Position numbers and translations under genes: made by a program. DNA of 27,014 nt from a virus, in IMG/VR virus record IMGVR_UViG_3300035698_018060, positions 1-27,014 of that record, one strand, 5' to 3'. The notes below the pieces were generated by a model. The model saw nothing but the letters and a program-made list of their open reading frames with translations. It was not told where the DNA came from and did no database searches. Within the stretch, counting starts at the first letter, position 1. Each line of letters begins with the position of its first letter. This document shows, piece after piece, positions 12,268 through 19,665 of the stretch.

Positions 12268-12621
12268 ATGATTTCATATTATCACAATCCGAAAACGGAA
12301 GACCTGATCGTCTGGGACCCAGAGGAAAAGGAGCTTTTCATAATCGAGAAGATAAAAAATATCAAGGTCTTTACCAGGGGGGAGGTGGCGATGGGCGACG
12401 ACGGAGAAAGAGACGAACGTAAGCCAAAGAGAAAAACAGCCATTGAAACAATAAAGAAAACCGCGCTTTCTCTTAACAGAACGAAAAGCGGAAGGACCAG
12501 GATCACTCCGGAAGTCATCGAAAAGATGAAAAGGCTTCGGTCCGAGATGAAAAGTGGCAGGGAGATAGCTGAGGAGGTAGGGATTTCAATAGCGGCAGTT
12601 TGGAAATACCTTAAAAAATAG
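12268..12621 (+). CDS. HTH regulatory protein
   Basis: The product has 117 residues from ATG 12268, chosen because it follows the previous stop directly in an A-rich leader. The N-terminal 40 residues form a small beta-rich part (YYHNPKTEDLIVWDPEEKEL). A Lys/Arg-rich linker follows, then a helix-turn-helix at about 80-117: ITPEVIEKMKRLRSEMKSGR, EIAEEVGISIAAVWKYLKK, of the resolvase/Hin or sigma-like type. It probably binds DNA and regulates phage transcription. The gene ends 69 bases before the replication gene, leaving a G-rich leader that it could control. Confidence 0.62.
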   Translation: MISYYHNPKTEDLIVWDPEEKELFIIEKIKNIKVFTRGEVAMGDDGERDERKPKRKTAIETIKKTALSLNRTKSGRTRITPEVIEKMKRLRSEMKSGREIAEEVGISIAAVWKYLKK

Positions 12622-12690
12622 GGTGGGGAAAAACTGGGGACGAAAAACTGGATGGGAAACGAGGGGCAAGGTAAAATAAAGATAAACACC

Positions 12691-13509
12691 ATGAATAATT
12701 CAATCAAGGAATTACTAAAGCGGCCGATCGCCTACCAGCCGGCGATAGCCAAGGCGTTCGGATCGGTCAAGCTGGCCGTGCTCTGGTGCCAGCTTTATTA
12801 CTGGTCGGACAAGACGACCAACCCGGAGGGGTGGGTCTACAAGACCAGGGAGGATATTTTCGATGAGACCGGGATCTCCAGGAACGAGCAGGATACGGCC
12901 CGGAGGATCGGAGCCGAGCTGGGCGTCCTCGAGAGCAAGAGGATGGGCCAGCCGTGCACCGTCCACTTCAGGATCAGTATCGATAGAGCCACGGAGATAA
13001 TAGAAAAATGGATTAAGGAAAATCCCGGGGAGAAAAAGAAAGGTTTCAAAATAAATCAGGACAATGTAGGAAAGGTACTCGGAAAGACGACTGACGGACT
13101 GAAAGCAGTGGGCATTTTCAATTTTTGGAATTCAACAGAAATAATAGTACACCAGAAGATGACCGACAAAATCCAGACGAAGATCAGGGCGACGCTCCGG
13201 GAATATAGCGAGGAGGACATAATCAAAGCGATAAAAAAGTACGCCGAGGTGATCCATGGAAAAGGGTTTTTCTGGACCTACAAGTGGACGCTCCCAGATT
13301 TTCTACAGCGTGGGCTTCTGAGGTTCCGGGACACGCCGATCGAGGAATTTAAGATCAAGGAATACCCGAAGGCAAAAAAGACAAAATACTTTTATCACGA
13401 TCAGGAGGTAATCGAGAGCCGGGGCAAGAAGTGGGTGATCCCGAAGGACGGGGGCCGATGGCTCGAGTTCGTCGGGGATCCGAAGGAGATCGAGAAGAAG
13501 GAAATTTAA
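12691..13509 (+). CDS. DnaD-like phage replication initiation protein
   Basis: The 272-residue product starts at ATG 12691 in AAACACCATG; an upstream in-frame ATG at 12652 lies in an unusual G-rich leader and is less likely. Residues 18-95 form a winged helix (AIAKAFGSVKLAVLWCQLYY, WVYKTREDIFDETGISRNEQ ... LESKRMGQPCTVHFRI). Residues 160-215 (IQTKIRATLREYSEEDIIKA ... YKWTLPDFLQRGLLRF) match the C-terminal domain of phage replisome organisers and DnaD-like proteins, which load helicase at the origin. No helicase gene is visible, so it may recruit the host enzyme. The region 4158-4451 with repeats is one candidate origin. Confidence 0.65.
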   Translation: MNNSIKELLKRPIAYQPAIAKAFGSVKLAVLWCQLYYWSDKTTNPEGWVYKTREDIFDETGISRNEQDTARRIGAELGVLESKRMGQPCTVHFRISIDRATEIIEKWIKENPGEKKKGFKINQDNVGKVLGKTTDGLKAVGIFNFWNSTEIIVHQKMTDKIQTKIRATLREYSEEDIIKAIKKYAEVIHGKGFFWTYKWTLPDFLQRGLLRFRDTPIEEFKIKEYPKAKKTKYFYHDQEVIESRGKKWVIPKDGGRWLEFVGDPKEIEKKEI

Positions 13510-13513
13510 TATC

Positions 13514-13690
13514 ATGGGCCAAAAACAATCAAAAAAAATCAGGCAACTTTTCAGGAGGGACTACGCCAAAACGGCGGAGGAACTGGCCAAGAGCCAAGTC
13601 AACATGATAAAGCCGAAGCCGAAATGGTTCCCGATGTGGCTATGGTTGAAGCTACTCGGGATTTTTGTTAGAATTAAAGTAAACAGATGA
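13514..13690 (+). CDS. Small basic membrane-binding protein
   Basis: ATG 13514 (TATCATGGG) opens a 58-residue product with a basic N-terminal half (GQKQSKKIRQLFRRDYAK) and a C-terminal hydrophobic segment, residues about 39-55 (FPMWLWLKLLGIFVRIK), which could anchor to a membrane. Its stop overlaps the next ATG as ATGA (13687-13690), so it is coupled to the glycosyltransferase cassette. It may be a membrane adaptor for the cassette enzymes, though that is only an inference from linkage. No family is recognised. Confidence 0.55.
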   Translation: MGQKQSKKIRQLFRRDYAKTAEELAKSQVNMIKPKPKWFPMWLWLKLLGIFVRIKVNR

Positions 13691-14253
13691 AATTCAGCAT
13701 AGCCGTGATGGCCCACCCGAGCAGGGAAAAGTACTTCGAGTACATCAGGGAGAAACTCGGAGACGTCCCTTTTTCGATAGACCGGGGGCTGGGGATATGG
13801 GACACCTGCAAAAGAGCATGGCTGGCATACGACCCAGAGGCGGAGTACCACATCGTGATGCAGGACGATCTGATTATCGGGAGGGACTTCTTAAGAAAGG
13901 CAGAGGAGGTGGTAAAGGAGGACGTGGTCTACAATTTCTTTATGGGTTGCAGGCGGAGATTTGCCGAGGAGGTAGAGCAGGCGAGAAAAAGCGGTGCCAA
14001 ATTCCTCATAAAAAACAATATCCACCACGAGGCCTGCATGGGGATAAAGACAAAGAGGATCAAGGAAATGATAGAATTCTGCGACGCTCGGAAACCCAAG
14101 AATGACAAAGTGATAAACGTCTACGTCAGGGAAAAAAAATTAAAGGTTTATTTTACAATGCCGAGTTTAGTAAATCATAGGAACGAACCGAGTCTCCACA
14201 ACCTTAACCGGGGAAGCTACCCGAGGGGGGCGAGGTGGTTCATAGGAGAATGA
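13687..14253 (+). CDS. Phage glycosyltransferase-like protein (GT-A type)
   Basis: The 188-residue product matches a small phage glycosyltransferase group: IAVMAHPSREKYFEYI (5-20), a DRGLGIWDTCKRAW segment (32-45), HIVMQDDLIIGRDF (55-68) with the metal-binding DD pair at 60-61, and MPSLVNHRNEPSLHN (158-172) near the end. These enzymes transfer a sugar from a nucleotide sugar; the acceptor is unknown and could be host cell-surface glycan, a virion protein or DNA. ATG overlaps the previous stop (ATGA), and its own stop overlaps the next start, so it is the first enzyme of a tightly coupled four-gene cassette. Confidence 0.78.
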   Translation: MKFSIAVMAHPSREKYFEYIREKLGDVPFSIDRGLGIWDTCKRAWLAYDPEAEYHIVMQDDLIIGRDFLRKAEEVVKEDVVYNFFMGCRRRFAEEVEQARKSGAKFLIKNNIHHEACMGIKTKRIKEMIEFCDARKPKNDKVINVYVREKKLKVYFTMPSLVNHRNEPSLHNLNRGSYPRGARWFIGE

Positions 14254-15278
14254 TGATACCAAAAATTATACATCAAATCTGGATAGGGAATAAGCCGATG
14301 CCGACGAAATGGATGGACAGCTGGGTTAAAAAAAACCCTAATTTTAAGCACGTTATCTGGGACGAGAATAAGATAAAAAAGATGGGGCTCAAGAATAAGA
14401 AACTCTACGACAGGTACATCACGGACGGTTGCCCGTGGGGGGCGAGTGACGTGGTGAGAGCCGAGATACTTTACAAGTTTGGAGGGGTCTACTTAGACGC
14501 CGATACGGAATGTCTGGAGAGCCTCGAGGACGCGCCGTTCATGGAGAGGGATTTTTTCGCAGTGTATTCTCCGAACCTGCCGGACAGGGTCGCGAATGGG
14601 ATAATGGGGATTACACCGAAGCATCCGATGATGGCAGAGTACATCAGAAGGATCGGAAGGAGCCAGAAAATATACTCCCCGGCCTCAACGATCGGCGGGA
14701 CGTTGTTGACCCAGATAGTCAAAGAGCAGGGAAGGGAGAAGGACATATTGCCGGCCTATACCTTTCTGAGGTTTAAGGTCAATGGGGCGAAGATAGAGGC
14801 CAGGGGGAAGGTTTACGCCAACCACTACCACGCCTCAACGAAAGTATCGAAGCACAGGTACGAAGAAGGCGTCCAGGCATTCCAGAGAAAATTAATACCG
14901 ATTGACAAAATAGACCTCTGGAGTTGTAATCACAAAAAAACCGAGACCGGATTCGTGGTAAACGCGAGCAGGGATGGGCAGAATACGCAGAAGCACATAG
15001 ATGACATAAAGTATATCAAGGGAATCATCCTGAGTGGAGAGAAAATACTGCCAGCACTCGTCTTCGACAATAAAGATGGGACGTACAGAGAGCTGGATGG
15101 ATTCAAGAGGACAATAGCGTACATGGAGCTGGGCAGAAAAGAAATCGAGGCGTTTGTGTGCGACAAACATGGGGAGAGCATGAACCTCTACGGGAAAAAG
15201 ATGGTCTGCAGGGGAGGCGGACAAACATATTTAATTTTCGATAAATTAATAGAAAAGGATTACCAAAAGAAACCATGA
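14250..15278 (+). CDS. GT32-type glycosyltransferase fused to a ParB-like domain
   Basis: The 342-residue product, from ATG 14250 (GTG 14235 would add five residues), has a GT32/OCH1-like catalytic domain: IPKIIHQIWIGNKPMP (3-18), a SDVVRAEILYKFGGVYLDAD stretch (66-85) with the DxD metal site at 83-85, and NHYHASTKVSKH (191-202). A second domain at about 250-310 (YIKGIILSGEKILPALVF, TYRELDGFKRTIAYMELGR) has the ParB/sulfiredoxin-like layout, with DGFKR in place of the usual GHRR. I do not know this fusion as a described architecture. The first domain should transfer a sugar; the second may bind a nucleotide or DNA. It overlaps both neighbours by four bases. Confidence 0.78.
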   Translation: MMIPKIIHQIWIGNKPMPTKWMDSWVKKNPNFKHVIWDENKIKKMGLKNKKLYDRYITDGCPWGASDVVRAEILYKFGGVYLDADTECLESLEDAPFMERDFFAVYSPNLPDRVANGIMGITPKHPMMAEYIRRIGRSQKIYSPASTIGGTLLTQIVKEQGREKDILPAYTFLRFKVNGAKIEARGKVYANHYHASTKVSKHRYEEGVQAFQRKLIPIDKIDLWSCNHKKTETGFVVNASRDGQNTQKHIDDIKYIKGIILSGEKILPALVFDNKDGTYRELDGFKRTIAYMELGRKEIEAFVCDKHGESMNLYGKKMVCRGGGQTYLIFDKLIEKDYQKKP

Positions 15279-16414
15279 AGCCAATAAGGTACCAAGACAT
15301 CTGGGTCAGGGGGAGGAGGATCAGGAGAGGAATAAGGGACTGCGAAAAAAGATACTGGGCTATCAAGAGAGTGGCCGAGAAGATACGGCCGAAAAACATT
15401 TTGGACATCGGGGCAGACAAGGGTTATTTCTCCTTCCGGCTGAGCGAGGATTTCGGAGCGAAATGCACTATGGTCGAGCAGCGCAGAGACATAAAAGGGA
15501 TCGTCATCGCGAACCATAATCCCAAGATCAAGTTGATAAATAAGACATTTTCGCTGGAGGGCGCCCGCGGCCTGGGAAGGTACGACCTGATCCTATGCAT
15601 GAGCATCCTCCACCATTTCGACAACTGGAGGGAGATATTCCGCGCCCTGCTTGAAAAGACAGGCAACATCATAGTGGAAACACCGAACGCCGACGAGGAC
15701 AAGAGGACGAAAAATTATTCGATCACTCCCGATATTATAGGAGAGATCAAGAAACATGAGAATGAAATTATTTGCAGAACGCCAAGCGGGAGCGGAAAAC
15801 TCAGATCAACGTTTTGGATTAAGAATATAAAGCCAACCTACATAAACGAAGCCTTCCGGCACATCCACGAGTACGATCCCAAAAGGATCCTCCACGTGGG
15901 AGGGTACGTCGGAGAGGAGGGGGAGATCTACAAGTCGATAGGCGCCGAATTCACATTCGTCGAGCCGGTCCCGGAATACGCCGAGAAGATAAGGGAGAAG
16001 GGATACAGCGTCATCGAGACCGCGATCGGCGAAAGAGGAGAGAGGGACTTCAACGTGCGAGGCATCTTCTCATCGCTTCTCGAGAGAAAGGAGGAACTCC
16101 TGCCCGGCCAGGAGAAGTGGCTTAAAGAGCATAATGAGAAGAAGGGCCAGATTAGGGTGAAGGTGATCCCGCTTTTGGACATCCAGGAGGGATATGATAC
16201 GTTGGTCGTAGACACGGAGGGGACGGTGCTGGACGTCCTGAAATCAGGAAACCTTAATTTCAAGACGATCATAGTGGAGATCAGGAGCACTCCGGCATAC
16301 GACGAAGAACCTCCGAACGAGGAAATAAACAAGTACCTGGCCGAGAACGGATATGTCGAAGACAAAAAATACGGCAACAACATAATTTTCATAAAGAAAA
16401 AATGGAGCAATTAG
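15275..16414 (+). CDS. Tandem methyltransferase: class I domain plus FkbM-like domain
   Basis: The 379-residue product holds two Rossmann methyltransferase domains. Domain 1 (about 35-185) has the SAM motif NILDIGADKGYFSF (41-54), the acidic MVEQR (66-70) and YDLILCMSILHHF (103-115). Domain 2 (about 195-375) has ILHVGGYVGEEGEIY (205-219), FTFVEPVPEYAEKI (226-239), VIETAIGERGER and, at 308-337, DTLVVDTEGTVLDVLKSGN with IIVEIRS, as in FkbM-type O-methyltransferases that often methylate sugars. Domain 1 resembles glycan-linked methyltransferases. It overlaps the GT32 gene (ATGA) and the next gene by 13 bases. It probably caps or decorates the glycan made by its neighbours. Confidence 0.8.
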   Translation: MKPIRYQDIWVRGRRIRRGIRDCEKRYWAIKRVAEKIRPKNILDIGADKGYFSFRLSEDFGAKCTMVEQRRDIKGIVIANHNPKIKLINKTFSLEGARGLGRYDLILCMSILHHFDNWREIFRALLEKTGNIIVETPNADEDKRTKNYSITPDIIGEIKKHENEIICRTPSGSGKLRSTFWIKNIKPTYINEAFRHIHEYDPKRILHVGGYVGEEGEIYKSIGAEFTFVEPVPEYAEKIREKGYSVIETAIGERGERDFNVRGIFSSLLERKEELLPGQEKWLKEHNEKKGQIRVKVIPLLDIQEGYDTLVVDTEGTVLDVLKSGNLNFKTIIVEIRSTPAYDEEPPNEEINKYLAENGYVEDKKYGNNIIFIKKKWSN

Positions 16415-17250
16415 ATCTCATTTACATACTGAAATCTGGAAGCCTCTGGAGGAACAACGAGCTGAGGTACTCCCTCAGGAGCGTCCAGAAGTACCTGCTG
16501 GAATACGGCAAGATTTTCATAATAGGCGTCTGCCCTCGGTGGGTGGACACGTCCAATATCACGTTCATCCCAGCGGAGGACCCGTACTCGAGTAAGCTCA
16601 GGAACGCCGTGCACAAAATAAGGATAGCCTGCCTCAGCCCGAAGGTCAGTGAAGACTTCGTCCTGATGAACGACGACTTCTTCTTCCTCAAGAAGGCGCT
16701 GGAGATCCCGAACTACAACAGGGGGACGATGTCCCAGCACAAGAAAAAACACAGCAGCAAGAAGGGGTACTACTATGGGGCGATCTGCGACACATACAAA
16801 ATGCTCAAGGACATGGGGGTGAAGACCCCGGTTGACTTCGAGGTCCACTATCCGATGGTCATAAACAAGAAGAAGTTCCTGAAGATAACAGACAACATAG
16901 AGACCAAGGATGGGTACCTTTTCAGGAGCGTGTACGGAAACCTGGCTGGGATAAAAAGCATGTACCGATTGGACCCGAAGGTCTACAGCGCAGACGAGAT
17001 ATGCAGGATGAATCAACTGGACTTTCTATCGACGGACAACAGGACCGTCCTGGACAAGAAGTTCCAGAGGTGGATCAAGAGGAGGTTGCCGACGGAGAGC
17101 AGGTACGAGAAGACGATCAAGGGCGCCTACTACGCCACAGTGCAGATGACGTACGACAAGAAAACATACAACCCCGGGGACATAATCAGGGAGGACCTCC
17201 CGGAGAGAATAGTGAGGGCCCACAACCTGAAAAAGGTCGGAGAAAGATAA
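16402..17250 (+). CDS. Stealth-like sugar-phosphate transferase
   Basis: The 282-residue product resembles the Stealth family (hexose-1-phosphate transferases). CR1-like: DLIYILKSGSLWRNNELRYS (5-24), then IFIIGVCPRWVD (38-49). CR2-like: SKLRNAVHKIRIACLSPKVS (64-83), then EDFVLMNDDFFFLK (84-97) with the Asp pair 91-92. CR3-like: FEVHYPMVINKKKF (146-159). Known Stealth proteins build phosphate-linked capsule and surface polymers. It overlaps the methyltransferase gene by 13 bases and closes the cassette. Its substrate here is unknown; teichoic-acid-like or capsule-like host surface chains are the natural guess. A more general glycosyltransferase with a similar fold is the alternative. Confidence 0.7.
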   Translation: MEQLDLIYILKSGSLWRNNELRYSLRSVQKYLLEYGKIFIIGVCPRWVDTSNITFIPAEDPYSSKLRNAVHKIRIACLSPKVSEDFVLMNDDFFFLKKALEIPNYNRGTMSQHKKKHSSKKGYYYGAICDTYKMLKDMGVKTPVDFEVHYPMVINKKKFLKITDNIETKDGYLFRSVYGNLAGIKSMYRLDPKVYSADEICRMNQLDFLSTDNRTVLDKKFQRWIKRRLPTESRYEKTIKGAYYATVQMTYDKKTYNPGDIIREDLPERIVRAHNLKKVGER

Positions 17251-17272
17251 ATATCAAAATCATCAAAACACC

Positions 17273-17644
17273 ATGAAAAAAACAATTTTAATCATCCTGA
17301 TAGCGATGGTCATGCCAGTAATCGCGGCAGCCAAGATCGGAGACTACGCTGGTGTCGACTGCGGGACCGGAATGGAGTACTGCAGCACGCGGTACCTCAG
17401 CGACAAGGACGAGACCTTCAAGAGGATCCACAATCTCGAGTACGAAGTGAAGATCCTGAGGCAGCAACTCGCCCAGGCGACGTGCTCATGTGCGGTGGCA
17501 GAGGCCCGGCCAGACCTGGAGCAGAGGGTTTCAGCCCTCGAGCAGGCGGTCTCGACTCTTGAGCAGTTGGTCTTAAAGGTACAGAAGGCCGTTCTGCAAA
17601 CGATGCAAATCGTAATCGGGATTTTTCAAAATATAATAAAATAG
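17273..17644 (+). CDS. Secreted coiled-coil protein
   Basis: The 123-residue product starts in AAAACACCATG and has a clear signal peptide (MKKTILIILIAMVMPVIAAA, cut probably after residue 20). The mature part has cysteines at about 30, 37, 71 and 73 (GVDCGTGMEYC, ATCSCA), which may form disulfides, and two coiled-coil segments, including LEQRVSALEQAVSTLEQLVL (about 83-102). The last 20 residues are hydrophobic (MQIVIGIFQNIIK). It would be exported to the cell surface or periplasm-like space. Role unknown; superinfection exclusion or a surface adaptor is possible because it follows the glycan cassette. A virion fibre is less likely given the signal peptide. Confidence 0.6.
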   Translation: MKKTILIILIAMVMPVIAAAKIGDYAGVDCGTGMEYCSTRYLSDKDETFKRIHNLEYEVKILRQQLAQATCSCAVAEARPDLEQRVSALEQAVSTLEQLVLKVQKAVLQTMQIVIGIFQNIIK

Positions 17645-17645
17645 G

Positions 17646-18887
17646 ATGGAAAAAATAACCTGGAAGACGGAAAAGAGGAGAGTCGCCGATTTGATTCCGG
17701 CCGACTACAACCCGAGGAAAATCACTGATAAGGAGAGGGAAGACCTCGCCGAGTCGATCGTTGAGTTCAACGAGGTCGAGCCAGTGGTGATAAATACCAA
17801 CAACCACCTCATCGGTGGCCACCAGAGGCTCAAGATTTATGCAGACCTCGGCAGGGAGGAGATAGACGTCCGGGTGCCATCGAGGGAGCTCACGCTGGAG
17901 GAGGAAAAGAGGCTTAACCTCAGACTCAACAAGAACACCGGAGGGTGGGACTGGGACAAGCTCAGTAATTTTGACGAAGAACTTCTTCGGGGGATAGGAT
18001 TTGAAAATGAGGCACTGGACTCGATATTCGAGCCAGACAATTTGGAAGACAGCTTTGATACGGAAGGATTCTATGAGAAGATAAAGGAATCAAAGATAAA
18101 AAGAGGAGAAGTCTATCAGCTCGGAAAGCATCGGCTTTTATGCGGAGACAGCACAAACCAAAAGGACGTCGAGAAACTAATGGATGGAATCAAGGCCGAC
18201 ATGGTCTTCACAGATCCTCCCTACAACGTCGACTACCAGGGGATGAAGTTTGAAAAAATCGAAGGAGACAACCAACCGGAGAATCAATTCATCAAATTCT
18301 CGGAAGACTTTATAGCCAGGCTGGCTGAATCGGTAAAAAAAGGAGGAGCGTTTTACATCTGCTCGGGCTACAGTTCATTCCCGGCATTTCTATGGGCCCT
18401 CCGGAAAAACAGATTTGAATTTTCGACACCAATCATCTGGGTAAAAAACAACACATCCTTGGGATGGGGAGACTACCGACACAAGCATGAGATGGTAATC
18501 AAGACGAGGAACCCGGGAGGACTACAAATAAAGGGAAGATCGAAGACAAAAAAAGCTCAGCCGATTTTATACGGATGGATGGAAGGGAAACACTTCTTCC
18601 CAGAGACAAGATTCGAAGCAGACGTCTGGGAGATAAGCCGTCGGGCATCAAGTACGATGGTTCATCCAAACCAAAAACCATTAGAGCTCATCGGCCGGGC
18701 AATAAGGAACAGCTCGCAAAGAGGAGAACTCGTCCTGGATTTATTCGGCGGATCAGGATCAACAATAATTTCGGCAGAAAAAGAAGGAAGGAGATGCTAC
18801 GTCATGGAGATAGACCCGAAATACTGCGAGGTAATCATCAAGCGCTGGGAAGCCTACACAAAAGAGAAAGCTCAGAAAATAAACTAA
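17646..18887 (+). CDS. ParB-fused DNA methyltransferase (predicted adenine N6)
   Basis: The 413-residue product has a ParB N-terminal domain (VADLIPADYNPRKITDKE, 13-30; LIGGHQRLKIYADLG, 55-69) joined to a beta-class DNA methyltransferase. Motif IV is DMVFTDPPYNVDYQG (185-199), and motif I, DLFGGSGSTIISAEKEG, lies near the end (about 364-380), with EIDPKYCEVI next to it. DPPY and motif order point to adenine N6 methylation. The fusion is well known in phages, where it probably protects phage DNA from host restriction. No matching restriction gene is present. It starts one base after the secreted protein's stop. The target sequence cannot be read from the gene. Confidence 0.9.
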   Translation: MEKITWKTEKRRVADLIPADYNPRKITDKEREDLAESIVEFNEVEPVVINTNNHLIGGHQRLKIYADLGREEIDVRVPSRELTLEEEKRLNLRLNKNTGGWDWDKLSNFDEELLRGIGFENEALDSIFEPDNLEDSFDTEGFYEKIKESKIKRGEVYQLGKHRLLCGDSTNQKDVEKLMDGIKADMVFTDPPYNVDYQGMKFEKIEGDNQPENQFIKFSEDFIARLAESVKKGGAFYICSGYSSFPAFLWALRKNRFEFSTPIIWVKNNTSLGWGDYRHKHEMVIKTRNPGGLQIKGRSKTKKAQPILYGWMEGKHFFPETRFEADVWEISRRASSTMVHPNQKPLELIGRAIRNSSQRGELVLDLFGGSGSTIISAEKEGRRCYVMEIDPKYCEVIIKRWEAYTKEKAQKIN

Positions 18888-19050
18888 AAAAGCGGGAAAA
18901 AGGGCTTAAAAAGAGGCTACATTAGGCCTCCCAGAAAGAAAACGTCTTAGGATAGCAGAGAGAGAGCGTGAGGGGCATTGTAGATAGGCACAGATTGAGC
19001 CCAGGCGAGGCTTTCGGTAGCCAAGACGTACCAATATACAACTAATCAAA
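18888..19050 (+). other. Gene-free stretch before terminase, small hairpins
   Basis: This 163-bp stretch between the methyltransferase and TerS has no supported gene. It holds short hairpins: GAGGC (18913-18917) with GCCTC (18926-18930), and GGCT-TTCGGT-AGCC (19009-19022), plus a purine-rich AGAGAGAGAG block. Its place just upstream of TerS is where a pac or cos packaging site often lies, but I see no diagnostic sequence. No convincing promoter was found. Confidence 0.3.
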
Positions 19051-19665
19051 ATGGCAGAGAAAACAACAAAAATCAACAAAATCGTCCAGTATTTAATTAT
19101 TGGAGAAGCCGAGAAGGTAAAGAAGGAAAGGGAAGAACAGGAACGCACCCGGATAAAAAAGAAACTCTTCCTCGATTATTTCAAAAGATTGCTCGGGGTA
19201 ATTTCGGCAGCATGCAAAGGAGCCGAAATCGACAGAGGAACGTACTACAATTGGAAGAAGGATGACCCGGAATTCGCCCGGGCAGTGTCCGAAATCCAGA
19301 CGGAAGAATGCGAGGAGGTGGAGGGCAGGTTGAAGAAGGGAATACTCAAGGACAGCATGCGGGCGATAACTTTCTTTCTCGAAAAGAGACACCCGTTCTA
19401 CAAGCCGACAATGAAGATCAAGGAAGTGGTCGGGAATAAAACTCTCGAGGATCTCATCTGGGAGGACGAGGAAAGACTAAACCAAGGAAATGAAGACACA
19501 AAGAAAACAGAGGACAAACCGGGAGCTGATAGAAAGGCTCCTGTGGATCCGGGACAAGCACGGGGAGACGGTTCCGTTCAAGTCAAACCCGGTCCAAAAA
19601 ATATACTGGGCAAGGAAGACCCGAAGAAACCTGTGGCTAAAGCCAAGGCAGAAGGGGCTGAGTAA
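19051..19665 (+). CDS. Terminase small subunit
   Basis: The 204-residue product has a helix-turn-helix of the phage small-terminase type at about residues 44-75 (LGVISAACKGAEIDRGTYYN, WKKDDPEFARAVSE), which recognises the packaging site, followed by a helical oligomerisation region ('ECEEVEGRLKKGILKDSM ... TFFLEKRHP'). The first 40 residues are a charged coiled coil. The last about 58 residues overlap TerL by 176 bases in another frame and are Pro/Lys/Gly-rich (PGADRKAPVDPGQARGDG), probably disordered. The conserved part ends near residue 150, so the tail is either overprinted coding or a consequence of a lost stop. Confidence 0.78.
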   Translation: MAEKTTKINKIVQYLIIGEAEKVKKEREEQERTRIKKKLFLDYFKRLLGVISAACKGAEIDRGTYYNWKKDDPEFARAVSEIQTEECEEVEGRLKKGILKDSMRAITFFLEKRHPFYKPTMKIKEVVGNKTLEDLIWEDEERLNQGNEDTKKTEDKPGADRKAPVDPGQARGDGSVQVKPGPKNILGKEDPKKPVAKAKAEGAE

